Positions 50,708 through 58,163 of a stretch of 64,000 bases of DNA are shown one piece after another. The stretch covers positions 1-64,000 of the forward strand of contig DATAWQ010000057.1 in NCBI GenBank assembly GCA_036267135.1. Direction: 5' to 3'. Source of the DNA: PALSA-505 sp036267135. GTDB taxonomy: Bacteria > Actinomycetota > Actinomycetes > Streptosporangiales > Streptosporangiaceae. The translations under genes were made by a program, and so were the position numbers. The notes beneath the pieces were generated by a model. It searched no databases and was not told where the DNA came from. It was given only the letters and a program-made list of their open reading frames with translations. How positions within the stretch are numbered: the stretch's first letter is position 1; each line of letters starts with the position of its first letter.

Positions 50708-52756
50708 TCACCGGTGGTAGACGATCACATCCCGGACCCGGTAGGCCACCTTGAAGCCGGTCAGCCTGAGGTAGCGCGCGATGGCGCCGTTCACATGCGT
50801 GGGCCACACGATGACCCAGCCGACGTTCATCTGCCGGGCGTTGCGGGCCGCGCGCGGGAAGCTAGCGGCGTGGTCGGCCACCCCGGGGTCGTGCCACACG
50901 TACGTCACAAGCCCGGCGTAGAACGGCTCGTGCTCTATGCCGGTGAGGGTAGCGGCCGGTACCCGGGAGATCAGCCCGTTCGCGAGCGGATGGCCGTCGG
51001 CGGCGGCCATCACTTGGGCTTGCGGGTTGAACCCGGGTCCCCAGATGGGCGGGCCGCCGCGGATGCCGAACGGGAAGTCGACCACGATCGACGACGAGGG
51101 ATCGGCCGCGATCGCACCGTCGATCTTGGGGTACGAGGTGCCCATCGCCTGGATCCGCAGCCCAGCGGGCATCACCTGGCCCGGCGGGTTGCCCGACCAG
51201 CCCAGCTCGACCAGGCACAGCACCAGCACAACGGCTAGCACCGGCTTGGCGGCGCGGGTTCGCAGCCACTGCACCGCCGCGCCGGCCAGCAGCGCACCCG
51301 CCGCCAGCGCCAGTTCGGCGAACCGGTAGGCCTCGCGGAAGTTCGAAAGCCCGGGCGTATGGACCAGCCAGGTGTAGGGCATCAGCAGGGACAGCCGCAC
51401 CCCGTCCCAGTTCTGCGCGAACGGCACGTACTCCCGCGAGCCGACCCACAGCGCAGGCCCCAGCGCGAGGCTGGCGCAGCCCACCGCGAACAGCGCCAGC
51501 AGCCACGCGTGGCGCCGCCGGAAGGAGACGAGCAGCCCGGCCACGGCCATGACGGTCAGGGTCACCCCGAACATGGGCACGTACGAGGCCGCCAGGCTGC
51601 TGGTGAGGCTTTGCGCCGAATCGATGATCCCGTGCTGGTAGAAGAAGGAAGCCTGGCCCTGCAGGCCGTAGGTGCCGATCCGGGGCGAGGGTGAGATCAG
51701 CCCCAGCAGCCCGGCGCCGTAGAGCGTGTAGGAGACGGCGAGTGACTTCGCGGGGAACGACGCGCCACCGGCCACCGCCTGCTGCACCATGGAGATGATC
51801 TGCGGGCTGCCGACGACCCCGAACACCACGAGGGCCAGCAGCACCGGCCGCAGCCGGCCCAGGAAGGCCGCGCCCCAGGACCCCGCGCCCCAGGACCCCG
51901 CGCCCCCGGTGTCTTCAGCAGCGGAGTCCCTTGGGGCCCGCGCCCGGTCGAAGATCAGCCAGGGCAGCAGCGCGAGACCGCCCGCGATGCCGGCCAGGAT
52001 GGCCGACTCCTGGTCGGTCAGCAGCGCCGCACCCAGGACCACACCGAGGAAGACGGCCGGCGGCCACCCTGGCCGCCGGCGCAGCCGCACCGCCGCCTCC
52101 AGCGCCAGCGGGATGAACAGTGCGCCCAGCGCCAGGTTGAGCTCGTACCAGCTCTGGTTGGCCAGCATGGAGGACAGGCCGTAGAAAGCGCCGCCCGCGA
52201 CCGCCCCGAGCTGCGAGGGCACCCACAGCCTGGCCGCCCGGTACATGGCATAGGCCAGCAGGCCGGGCGCGAGCGCCGACAGCAGGTTGTAAGAGGCGGA
52301 CGGCCCGAAGGCCAGGGTGACCGGCGTCATCACCAGGCCGGGCAGCGGCATCAGCGTGTGGAACCCGAGCTGGGTGCCGACCGGGGCGGCGATGTAGTGG
52401 GTGGACCAGGGGTTGGACAGGTGCACGACCGACCTGGCCACCCACCAGAAGCCCCACACGAACCCGGCGGCGTCCCTGGTGCCGGGGAGCTTGTGCTCCC
52501 ACAGATAGCTGGCCCGTGGCCAGGTGAACAGCACCCCGGCCGCCAGGAAGCCGATCAGGATCGCGATCTGCCGGCCGGCCGGTGAACGGGCCCACCGGGC
52601 CGCCCAAGCGCGCGGTCCCGCGGCGGCCACCCCGGACGGCTTCGCGCTCACGCCCGGCTCACCGTCGGAGACGGCGAGCGAGCTGGCCTGGGCCGCCGAG
52701 CCTTCCGCTCCGGCTGGGGACGCCTGATTGTCCCCGGCACGGCCCGGTTGATTCAT
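50708..52756 (-). CDS. Multi-pass membrane protein, GT-C glycosyltransferase-like
   Basis: 682 residues: a Pro/Ala/Ser N-terminus of about 55 residues, then about 11-12 hydrophobic helices, then a soluble C-terminal domain (about 545-682). The first loop has FTWPRASYLWEHKLPGTRDAAGFVWGFWWVARSVVH with an acidic residue early in the loop, as in GT-C enzymes and YfhO-like proteins. The function is not known; a lipid-linked sugar transferase or a related structural protein is possible. A 15-bp duplication at 51871-51900 encodes G-A-G-S-W repeats. Confidence 0.8.
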   Translation of the reverse strand: MNQPGRAGDNQASPAGAEGSAAQASSLAVSDGEPGVSAKPSGVAAAGPRAWAARWARSPAGRQIAILIGFLAAGVLFTWPRASYLWEHKLPGTRDAAGFVWGFWWVARSVVHLSNPWSTHYIAAPVGTQLGFHTLMPLPGLVMTPVTLAFGPSASYNLLSALAPGLLAYAMYRAARLWVPSQLGAVAGGAFYGLSSMLANQSWYELNLALGALFIPLALEAAVRLRRRPGWPPAVFLGVVLGAALLTDQESAILAGIAGGLALLPWLIFDRARAPRDSAAEDTGGAGSWGAGSWGAAFLGRLRPVLLALVVFGVVGSPQIISMVQQAVAGGASFPAKSLAVSYTLYGAGLLGLISPSPRIGTYGLQGQASFFYQHGIIDSAQSLTSSLAASYVPMFGVTLTVMAVAGLLVSFRRRHAWLLALFAVGCASLALGPALWVGSREYVPFAQNWDGVRLSLLMPYTWLVHTPGLSNFREAYRFAELALAAGALLAGAAVQWLRTRAAKPVLAVVLVLCLVELGWSGNPPGQVMPAGLRIQAMGTSYPKIDGAIAADPSSSIVVDFPFGIRGGPPIWGPGFNPQAQVMAAADGHPLANGLISRVPAATLTGIEHEPFYAGLVTYVWHDPGVADHAASFPRAARNARQMNVGWVIVWPTHVNGAIARYLRLTGFKVAYRVRDVIVYHR
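51871..51900 (-). repeat. 15-bp tandem duplication in a cytoplasmic or loop segment
   Basis: Two identical 15-bp copies (cgccccaggaccccg) are followed by a partial third and give the repeat G-A-G-S-W in the membrane protein. Confidence 0.9.
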
Positions 52757-52898
52757 CGTTCACCTCGTCCGGCGCAGGCTTGCGGCTCCGCGCTCTCCAA
52801 CCGGCGCCGGCCCGACGGCAACTAGACGAATCACCCGTACAGACTATGACCTGGGGAGCCCTGCGCACGGCGTTGCAGATGACAGTAGCTAGACAGCG

Positions 52899-52927
52899 TA
52901 CCGCCCCGCCAGGCTGGCGGGGCGGTA
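52899..52927. terminator. Perfect 12-bp hairpin
   Basis: TACCGCCCCGCC (52899-52910) and GGCGGGGCGGTA (52916-52927) form a perfect stem with a 5-base loop. It is the farthest of three hairpins downstream of the gene ending at 53026, in the gap before the next minus-strand gene. Confidence 0.7.
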
Positions 52928-52957
52928 GACGATCACGTATCTGGAAAACGGATACCC

Positions 52958-52994
52958 GACGCCAGCTCCGGGTCACCCGCCCGGGGCTGGCGTC
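52958..52994. terminator. Strong 15-bp hairpin downstream of the small membrane protein gene
   Basis: Arms 52958-52972 and 52980-52994 (GACGCCAGC-T-CCGGG against CCCGG-G-GCTGGCGTC) pair over 15 positions with one U-G wobble and a 7-base loop. It starts 31 bp after the minus-strand stop at 53026 and is the best terminator for that gene. Confidence 0.75.
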
Positions 52995-53002
52995 AGGATC
53001 CG

Positions 53003-53019
53003 CCCGTCAGGACGACGGG
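53003..53019. terminator. 6-bp hairpin directly after the small membrane protein gene
   Basis: CCCGTC (53003-53008) and GACGGG (53014-53019) around AGGAC. It is the first of three successive hairpins after the stop at 53026. Confidence 0.5.
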
Positions 53020-53025
53020 TTCGAG

Positions 53026-53763
53026 CTATTCCGCCGAGTGCTTGCCGGCCTGGCGGTCGCCCGTCGCCACCGGCGCGGCGCCCGCCGCCGGCTCGCTGTC
53101 GGCCGGCGCCGTGTCCGCCGCGTGCCTGGCGAACGGCCGCCACCTGCTGCCCGATTGGGTCGCCGCCGGCGCCGCGCCGTCCGTGGTCACGGGCGTCCGG
53201 CGGGGCAGGTCCGCCGTGGGCACCCGGTCCCGCACCGGCACTGTTTCCGCGGCGGGCAACGTCTCCGTGGCCGGTGCTGCCTCTTCGGCAGCCGCGGCCA
53301 CCTCCCTGGCCCCGATCACCGTGAACCGGCCCAGGGCCATGGCGGCGAAGAAGAGCACCACCACCCCGAGCCCGGCGAAGAAGCCGATGTTCTCTGCGGC
53401 GCGGATCACCGTGCCGCCGACGGGGCGCCCGCCCGCCACCACGGCGCCGGTGGTCCACAGCGTGCTGAGCGGCCTGCCCACCACGAACCAGGCGCCGCCG
53501 AGCGCGGCCAGCCAGGCGCCGAACACGGCGGTGGGGCGAGTCGAGGCGACGAGCGCGATCAGGCCACCGAGCAGGACGGCGACACCGGGCAGCACCTCGA
53601 GCCAGAGCCTGTCGGTGTTGTAGGTCCAGGCCTGGTCGGGTGTGAACGCGTAATGAAAGTAAGGGCCAATGAAGGGAATCAGTGCGCCCCAGGCCCCGAG
53701 CAGGACCAGCAGCACGCCGCTGAGGGCCCCTCGGCTCCGGGGAACTCGCAGCATCCCGGCCAT
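53026..53763 (-). CDS. Four-helix membrane protein with long hydrophilic tail
   Basis: 245 residues from the ATG at 53763, with AGGAA 9 bp upstream; a GTG three codons earlier is too close to that site. Four hydrophobic segments lie in the first ~150 residues (GVLLVLLGAWGALIPFIGPYF, LEVLPGVAVLLGGLIALVAS, AVFGAWLAALGGAWFVVG, FFAGLGVVVLFFAAMALG), followed by an Ala/Pro/Thr/Glu-rich cytoplasmic tail of about 90 residues. The family is not recognised with certainty. It is divergent from selA. Confidence 0.8.
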   Translation of the reverse strand: MAGMLRVPRSRGALSGVLLVLLGAWGALIPFIGPYFHYAFTPDQAWTYNTDRLWLEVLPGVAVLLGGLIALVASTRPTAVFGAWLAALGGAWFVVGRPLSTLWTTGAVVAGGRPVGGTVIRAAENIGFFAGLGVVVLFFAAMALGRFTVIGAREVAAAAEEAAPATETLPAAETVPVRDRVPTADLPRRTPVTTDGAAPAATQSGSRWRPFARHAADTAPADSEPAAGAAPVATGDRQAGKHSAE

Positions 53764-53893
53764 ATTGATCACTTCCTGTGTGTCAGAGGAAACGAGAGCA
53801 CCGCCCTTCTACCCACGGATCCGCCCCCTATCCGGAGCGGCCCGCACGGATTGTGAAGACACGCCCACGGCCAGCGCGAAGGCCCGAGCGGGT

Positions 53894-55291
53894 ATGGTCG
53901 CGCTCGTGGAGACCCGGGACAGCGCTGCCGACGAAGACGCGGCCGGTGGCCAGGGCGCGGACCGCGACCCACGGCGGCTGGTCCCGCGCACCGACGTGGT
54001 GCTGGCGGACCCGCGGCTGGTCGCCGCTCAGCAGCGGCTCGGCCGGGCGCTGGTCAAGGAGGCGGTGTCCCGGGCCCAGCAGGCGGCCAGAGCGGGACGC
54101 ATCCCGCCGGGCTCGGTGGCCGACGCCGCGGTGGCCGCGCTGCCCATCCGGCCGGCCACGCTCAATCCGGTGATCAATGCGACCGGCGTGCTGCTGCACA
54201 CCAACCTCGGCCGCGCCCCGCTGTCGGCGGCGGCCAGGGACGCGCTGCAGGCCGCGGCGGGCTGCACCGACGTGGAGTTCGATCTCGCCACCGGGCAGCG
54301 CGGGCGGCGCGGCCGGGGCACGCTGACCGCGCTGGCCGCCGCCGTCCCGGCGGCCGGGGCGGTCGCGGTCGTGAACAACAACGCCGCCGCCCTTGTGCTG
54401 GCCGCGACCGCGCTCGCCGCGGGCAAGCAGATCGTGGTCAGCCGGGGTGAGCTGATCGAGATCGGCGACGGGTTCCGGCTGCCCGACCTGCTGGAGTCCA
54501 CCGGCGCCAGGCTGCGCGAGGTCGGCACCACCAACCGGACCAGCCTGGCCGACTACCGCGCGGCGCTGGACGCCGACACCGGGTTCGTGCTCAAGGTGCA
54601 CACGTCCAACTACCGCATCGAAGGGTTCACCGCGCAGGCCTCCATCGCCGAACTTGCCGGGCTCGGGACACCGGTCGTGGCCGACATCGGCTCCGGCCTG
54701 CTCACCCGCAGCCCCGTGCTGCCCGACGAGCCCGACGCCGATTCGGCCCTGCGTGCGGGCGCGGCCCTGGTCACCGCGAGCGGCGACAAGCTGCTCGGCG
54801 GCCCGCAGGCCGGCCTGCTGCTCGGCCGGGCCGGCCTGGTGCGCACGCTCGTCCGGCACCCGCTGGCCCGCGCGCTGCGGGTAGACAAGCTGACCCTGGC
54901 CGCGCTGGAGGCGACGCTGACCGGCCCGCCGCCTCCGGTGGCGGCCGCCCTGGCCGCCGAGCCCGGCTCGCTGCTGCGCCGGGCCGAGCGGCTGTCGGCC
55001 ACGCTGGCCGAGGCCGGCCTGGACGCGCACGCGGCGGCCACGCAGGCCGCGGTCGGCGGCGGCGGCGCGCCGGGCGTGCGGCTGCCGAGCGCGGCGGTGA
55101 GCCTGCCCGAGGCACTAGCCGACGCGCTGCGCCAGGGGGACCCGGCACACCACAGGGGCGGCGCGCCGGTCATCGGCCGGGTCGCGGTTGGCCGGCTGCT
55201 GCTCGACCTGTACGCAGTGGCCCCGGCCGACGACGACAGACTGGCCGGCGCGGTCATCGCCGCGGCGGCCCGGATGACGGCGCCGGAGTAG
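53894..55291 (+). CDS. selA: L-seryl-tRNA(Sec) selenium transferase
   Basis: 465 residues from the ATG at 53894; a GTG at 53906 is a plausible alternative, and the longer open frame to 53669 covers the divergent gene. SelA features: LVPRTDVVLADPRLVAAQQRLG, NPVINATGVLLHTNLGRAPL, NNNAAALVLA, and the PLP lysine in TASGDKLLGGPQAGLLLG, with an HTSNYRIEGF segment before it. It converts Ser-tRNA(Sec) to Sec-tRNA(Sec) using selenophosphate. Four bases separate it from selB. selD, which supplies selenophosphate, is not in the window. Confidence 0.96.
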   Translation: MVALVETRDSAADEDAAGGQGADRDPRRLVPRTDVVLADPRLVAAQQRLGRALVKEAVSRAQQAARAGRIPPGSVADAAVAALPIRPATLNPVINATGVLLHTNLGRAPLSAAARDALQAAAGCTDVEFDLATGQRGRRGRGTLTALAAAVPAAGAVAVVNNNAAALVLAATALAAGKQIVVSRGELIEIGDGFRLPDLLESTGARLREVGTTNRTSLADYRAALDADTGFVLKVHTSNYRIEGFTAQASIAELAGLGTPVVADIGSGLLTRSPVLPDEPDADSALRAGAALVTASGDKLLGGPQAGLLLGRAGLVRTLVRHPLARALRVDKLTLAALEATLTGPPPPVAAALAAEPGSLLRRAERLSATLAEAGLDAHAAATQAAVGGGGAPGVRLPSAAVSLPEALADALRQGDPAHHRGGAPVIGRVAVGRLLLDLYAVAPADDDRLAGAVIAAAARMTAPE

Positions 55292-55295
55292 AACC

Positions 55296-57212
55296 GTGCA
55301 GGTCATCGCCACGGCCGGGCACGTGGATCACGGCAAGTCGGCACTGGTGCGGTCGCTCACCGGCATGGAGCCCGACCGCTGGGCCGAAGAGCGCAGGCGC
55401 GGCCTGACCATCGACCTCGGCTTCGCCTGGCTGACCCTGCCAGGCGGCCAGCGGCTCGCCCTCGTCGACGTGCCCGGCCACGAGCGGTTCGTATCCAACA
55501 TGCTCGCCGGGGTCGGCCCGGTGCCCGCGGTGCTGTTCGTGGTCGCCGCCGACGGCGGCTGGATGCCGCAGTCGGCCGAGCACCTGGCCGCCATCGACGC
55601 GCTGGGCATCGGCCACGGGGTGCTCGCGGTGTCCCGCGCCGACCTGGCCGACCCGGGACCCGCCCTGCGCCGGGCCACCGAGGAGATCGCGGGGACCAGC
55701 CTGGGCCGGGTCCCCGCGATCGCCGTCAGCGCGGTGACCGGTCAGGGCCTGCCCGAACTGCGGCGCGCGCTGGACGGCCTGGCCGCGAGCCTGCCCGCGC
55801 CCGCCCAGGACGCGCCGGTGCGGCTGTGGGTGGACCGGGCCTTCAGCGTGACCGGGAGCGGCACGGTGGTCACCGGCACCCTGCCCGCCGGGACGCTGCA
55901 CACCGGCGATGAACTGCTGCTCACCCCGGCGGGCCAACCGGTCACGATCCGGGCCATCGAGTCGCTGAAGGAAAAGACCGTGCAGGTCAGCGGCGTGGCC
56001 AGGGTTGCGCTCAACCTGCGGGGCACGCCCGTAAACCGGATCGAACGCGGTATGGCCCTGATCAGGCCCGGCGGCTGGACGATGACCGCCGTGGCCGACG
56101 TGCGGCTGGCCGCCCTGAGTGAGTCCGTCCATCGCGAGGTCAGGCCGCGGGCCGGCCGGTCCGCGGTGCCCGGACGGCTGCCGCGCGAGGTGACCGTGCA
56201 CATCGGGTCGGCCAGGACGACGGCCAGGGTGCGGCCGTTCGGCGGCCCGTTCGCCCGGCTGACCCTGGCGCAGCCGGTGCCGCTGCACGTGGGTGACCGG
56301 CTGCTGCTGCGCGACCCCGGCGTCACGGGGCCGGCCTGGCCCGGCATCACCGGCGCGACCGTGCTGGACGTCAGCCCACAGCCTGTCCCGCGCCGGGGCG
56401 CCGGCGCGGCCGTGCGGCGCGAACTAGAAGGCTGGCCCCAGCTGCCGCAGGCCACCGACCTGCTGGCCCGGCACGGCCTGCTGCGCGAGGAAACACTGTT
56501 GGCCATGGGCTTCCCGATGCCGGTCACCGGCCCGCGGCCCGGCCGCCTGGCGCCGGTCAGCGCCGCCGGGTGGCTCGCGGATCCCGGGCACTGGGACACT
56601 GCGCGGCAGCGGCTCAGCCAGGCGGTCGAACAGCACGCGGCGAGCGATCCGCTGGCCATCGGGATGCCGGTGGAGGCCGCGCGGATGGCCGTGGGCCTGC
56701 CCGACCGCAAACTAGTCGAGGCGCTGGCCGCTGGGCCAGCCACCCAGCCAGCCACCCAGCCAGCCAGTGGACCAGCCGCCGCGGCCCAGGACCAGGCCCA
56801 GGACCAGGCCCAGGACCGCGCGCTGACCCTGCGGGACGGGTATCTCAGCCCGGGGAAGGCCCTCCCCGGCCCGGTCATCCGGGCGGTGCGGGAGCTTCGG
56901 ACGGATCTGGAGGCCAGCCCGTTCCGCGCGCCCGAAGCGGGCCGGCTCAGGGAACTCGGGCTGGACCGCAAGACGCTCGCGGCCGCCGAGCGGGCCGGCC
57001 TGCTGTTGCGGGTCGGCCCGGGGATTGTGCTGGCGCCGGACGCGAGCCCGCGGGCGGCCGAGGTGCTCGCCCGGCTGCCTCAGCCGTTCACCACGGCCGA
57101 GGCCAGGCAGGCGCTGGACACCACCAGGCGGGTAGCAATCCCGCTGCTGGAGTATCTGGACCGGCTGGCGATCACTCAGCGCCTGCCTGACGACCGGCGC
57201 ATGCTGCGCTGA
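55296..57212 (+). CDS. selB: Selenocysteine-specific translation elongation factor SelB
   Basis: 638 residues from a GTG. GTPase motifs: AGHVDHGKS (G1), RRRGLTID (G2), DVPGHERF (G3) and a G4 of S-R-A-D form in place of N/T-K-x-D. Domains 2 and 3 follow, then the winged-helix C-terminal domain that binds the SECIS hairpin (PFTTAEARQALDTTRRVAIPLLEYLDRLAITQRL). Low-complexity blocks (about residues 481-508: Q-P-A-T and Q-D-Q-A repeats) come from 12-bp tandem repeats at 56736-56819. It delivers Sec-tRNA at in-frame UGA codons. Confidence 0.95.
   Translation: MQVIATAGHVDHGKSALVRSLTGMEPDRWAEERRRGLTIDLGFAWLTLPGGQRLALVDVPGHERFVSNMLAGVGPVPAVLFVVAADGGWMPQSAEHLAAIDALGIGHGVLAVSRADLADPGPALRRATEEIAGTSLGRVPAIAVSAVTGQGLPELRRALDGLAASLPAPAQDAPVRLWVDRAFSVTGSGTVVTGTLPAGTLHTGDELLLTPAGQPVTIRAIESLKEKTVQVSGVARVALNLRGTPVNRIERGMALIRPGGWTMTAVADVRLAALSESVHREVRPRAGRSAVPGRLPREVTVHIGSARTTARVRPFGGPFARLTLAQPVPLHVGDRLLLRDPGVTGPAWPGITGATVLDVSPQPVPRRGAGAAVRRELEGWPQLPQATDLLARHGLLREETLLAMGFPMPVTGPRPGRLAPVSAAGWLADPGHWDTARQRLSQAVEQHAASDPLAIGMPVEAARMAVGLPDRKLVEALAAGPATQPATQPASGPAAAAQDQAQDQAQDRALTLRDGYLSPGKALPGPVIRAVRELRTDLEASPFRAPEAGRLRELGLDRKTLAAAERAGLLLRVGPGIVLAPDASPRAAEVLARLPQPFTTAEARQALDTTRRVAIPLLEYLDRLAITQRLPDDRRMLR
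56736..56819 (+). repeat. Two 12-bp tandem repeat arrays in selB
   Basis: Units ccagccacccag (56736-56747 and 56748-56759) and gcccaggaccag (56784-56795 and 56796-56807, with a variant at 56808-56819) encode Q-P-A-T and Q-D-Q-A linkers between SelB domains. Confidence 0.9.
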
Positions 57213-57250
57213 TAAGTGCGGCATGCGGTCAGTGCCATAGAGTCGGGCCC

Positions 57251-57343
57251 GGAGGCGTCAGGGTGCCTGGTGGCCCCCCTGGTCTTCAAAACCACGGGAC
57301 GGCGCGCCGCGTCGTCGGCGGGTTCGATTCCCGTCCGCCTCCG
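57251..57343 (+). tRNA. selC: tRNA-Sec (anticodon TCA)
   Basis: The sequence begins GGAGGCG and ends CGCCTCC plus a discriminator base, giving the acceptor stem. The anticodon arm is TGGT-CTTCAAA-ACCA with TCA at 57286-57288, the variable region is long (GGGACGGCGC...GTCG), and the T arm is GCGGG-TTCGATT-CCCGT. The ~93-base length is right for tRNA-Sec. It lies 38 bp after selB and reads UGA. CCA is not encoded. Confidence 0.93.
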
Positions 57344-57363
57344 CTCAGTCACCCAGCACAGCG

Positions 57364-57996
57364 CTAATCCACCCACGAGTTCTTGCGGGCGAATTCGAGC
57401 AGGTGCCGCCTGAGTTCGAGGATTTGCACCCCGGTGAGTTGCGGGACCGACTCCAGCATGAGTTCCGTGATGCGCTTGGTGAACTCGTCCTCGGCGAAGA
57501 CCTCACACGTCTCGTCCTCGGTGCTCTCGCCGGTTCCGGCCGTGTCCGGCGCCGGCCCGGGCTGGCCATTGCTCACCAACGGCGCGATGCTGGCCGGCGT
57601 GACCACTTCCGCCGTCCACTCTCCGGCCCGGTTGTATTCCGCGTCGTTATGTTCAGCGCCGTTATGTTCCGCGCCGTCGTATTCAGCGCCGTTGTTTCCC
57701 GCACTGGCGTATCCAGCACTGGCATCCGCCGCGCTGTAATTTTCCGCCACGTCAGCCCCAGCCCCAGCCCCAGCGCCATCGCCGGAGTGATAGTCCTCGA
57801 CCACCTGGACACCGTAGGCCTTCAGGCCCCGTGCGCCGTCCATCACGCTGAACTTGAGCTTGGTACCCGTGCCGATCTGCTTGCCGACGTGCAGCAGGTC
57901 GTTGGCGTGCACGAATACGTCGTCCCCACCATTGTCCTGTGCGATGAACCCGTAGCCCTTGTCCACGTCGAAACGGATGATCTTGCCTGTGCTCAT
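57364..57996 (-). CDS. Cold-shock domain protein with C-terminal extension
   Basis: 210 residues from the ATG at 57996, with GGAGG 6 bp upstream. Residues 1-70 are a cold-shock domain with the RNA-binding motifs KGYGFI and DDVFVHAND. A linker of degenerate N-x-A-E-Y/H repeats follows (57631-57720), then an acidic part and a helical C-terminal domain (FTKRITELMLESVPQLTGVQILELRRHLLEFARKNSWVD). Ordinary CspA is about 67 residues, so the extension is a distinct feature. It probably acts on RNA structure; the tail may bind a partner. It is convergent with tRNA-Sec. Confidence 0.88.
   Translation of the reverse strand: MSTGKIIRFDVDKGYGFIAQDNGGDDVFVHANDLLHVGKQIGTGTKLKFSVMDGARGLKAYGVQVVEDYHSGDGAGAGAGADVAENYSAADASAGYASAGNNGAEYDGAEHNGAEHNDAEYNRAGEWTAEVVTPASIAPLVSNGQPGPAPDTAGTGESTEDETCEVFAEDEFTKRITELMLESVPQLTGVQILELRRHLLEFARKNSWVD
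57631..57720 (-). repeat. Six degenerate 15-bp repeats in the cold-shock protein linker
   Basis: Units at 57631, 57646, 57661, 57676, 57691 and 57706 of the type gttatgttcagcgcc encode the repeated N-x-A-E-x linker. The base composition is clearly more AT-rich than the flanks. Confidence 0.87.
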
Positions 57997-58163
57997 GCCA
58001 ACCTCCACCTGCCACCAGTGAGCGCCCTGAACGGCGCTCTTCCCTCCGGCCAATCCCTCCGGCCAACTTCCACTCGCCATCGAACTCCGCGGGCTAGATT
58101 TCCGCAGGTCCTGAGGCTGGAAGTAGGGGTGGGCGACGGCAGGTTAGGGGTGCCCCTGGCAGG

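Noticed and set aside
53026..58163. A selenoprotein gene with in-frame TGA near the sel cluster
   Set aside because: All genes here are complete without read-through and no reading frame continues convincingly past a TGA.
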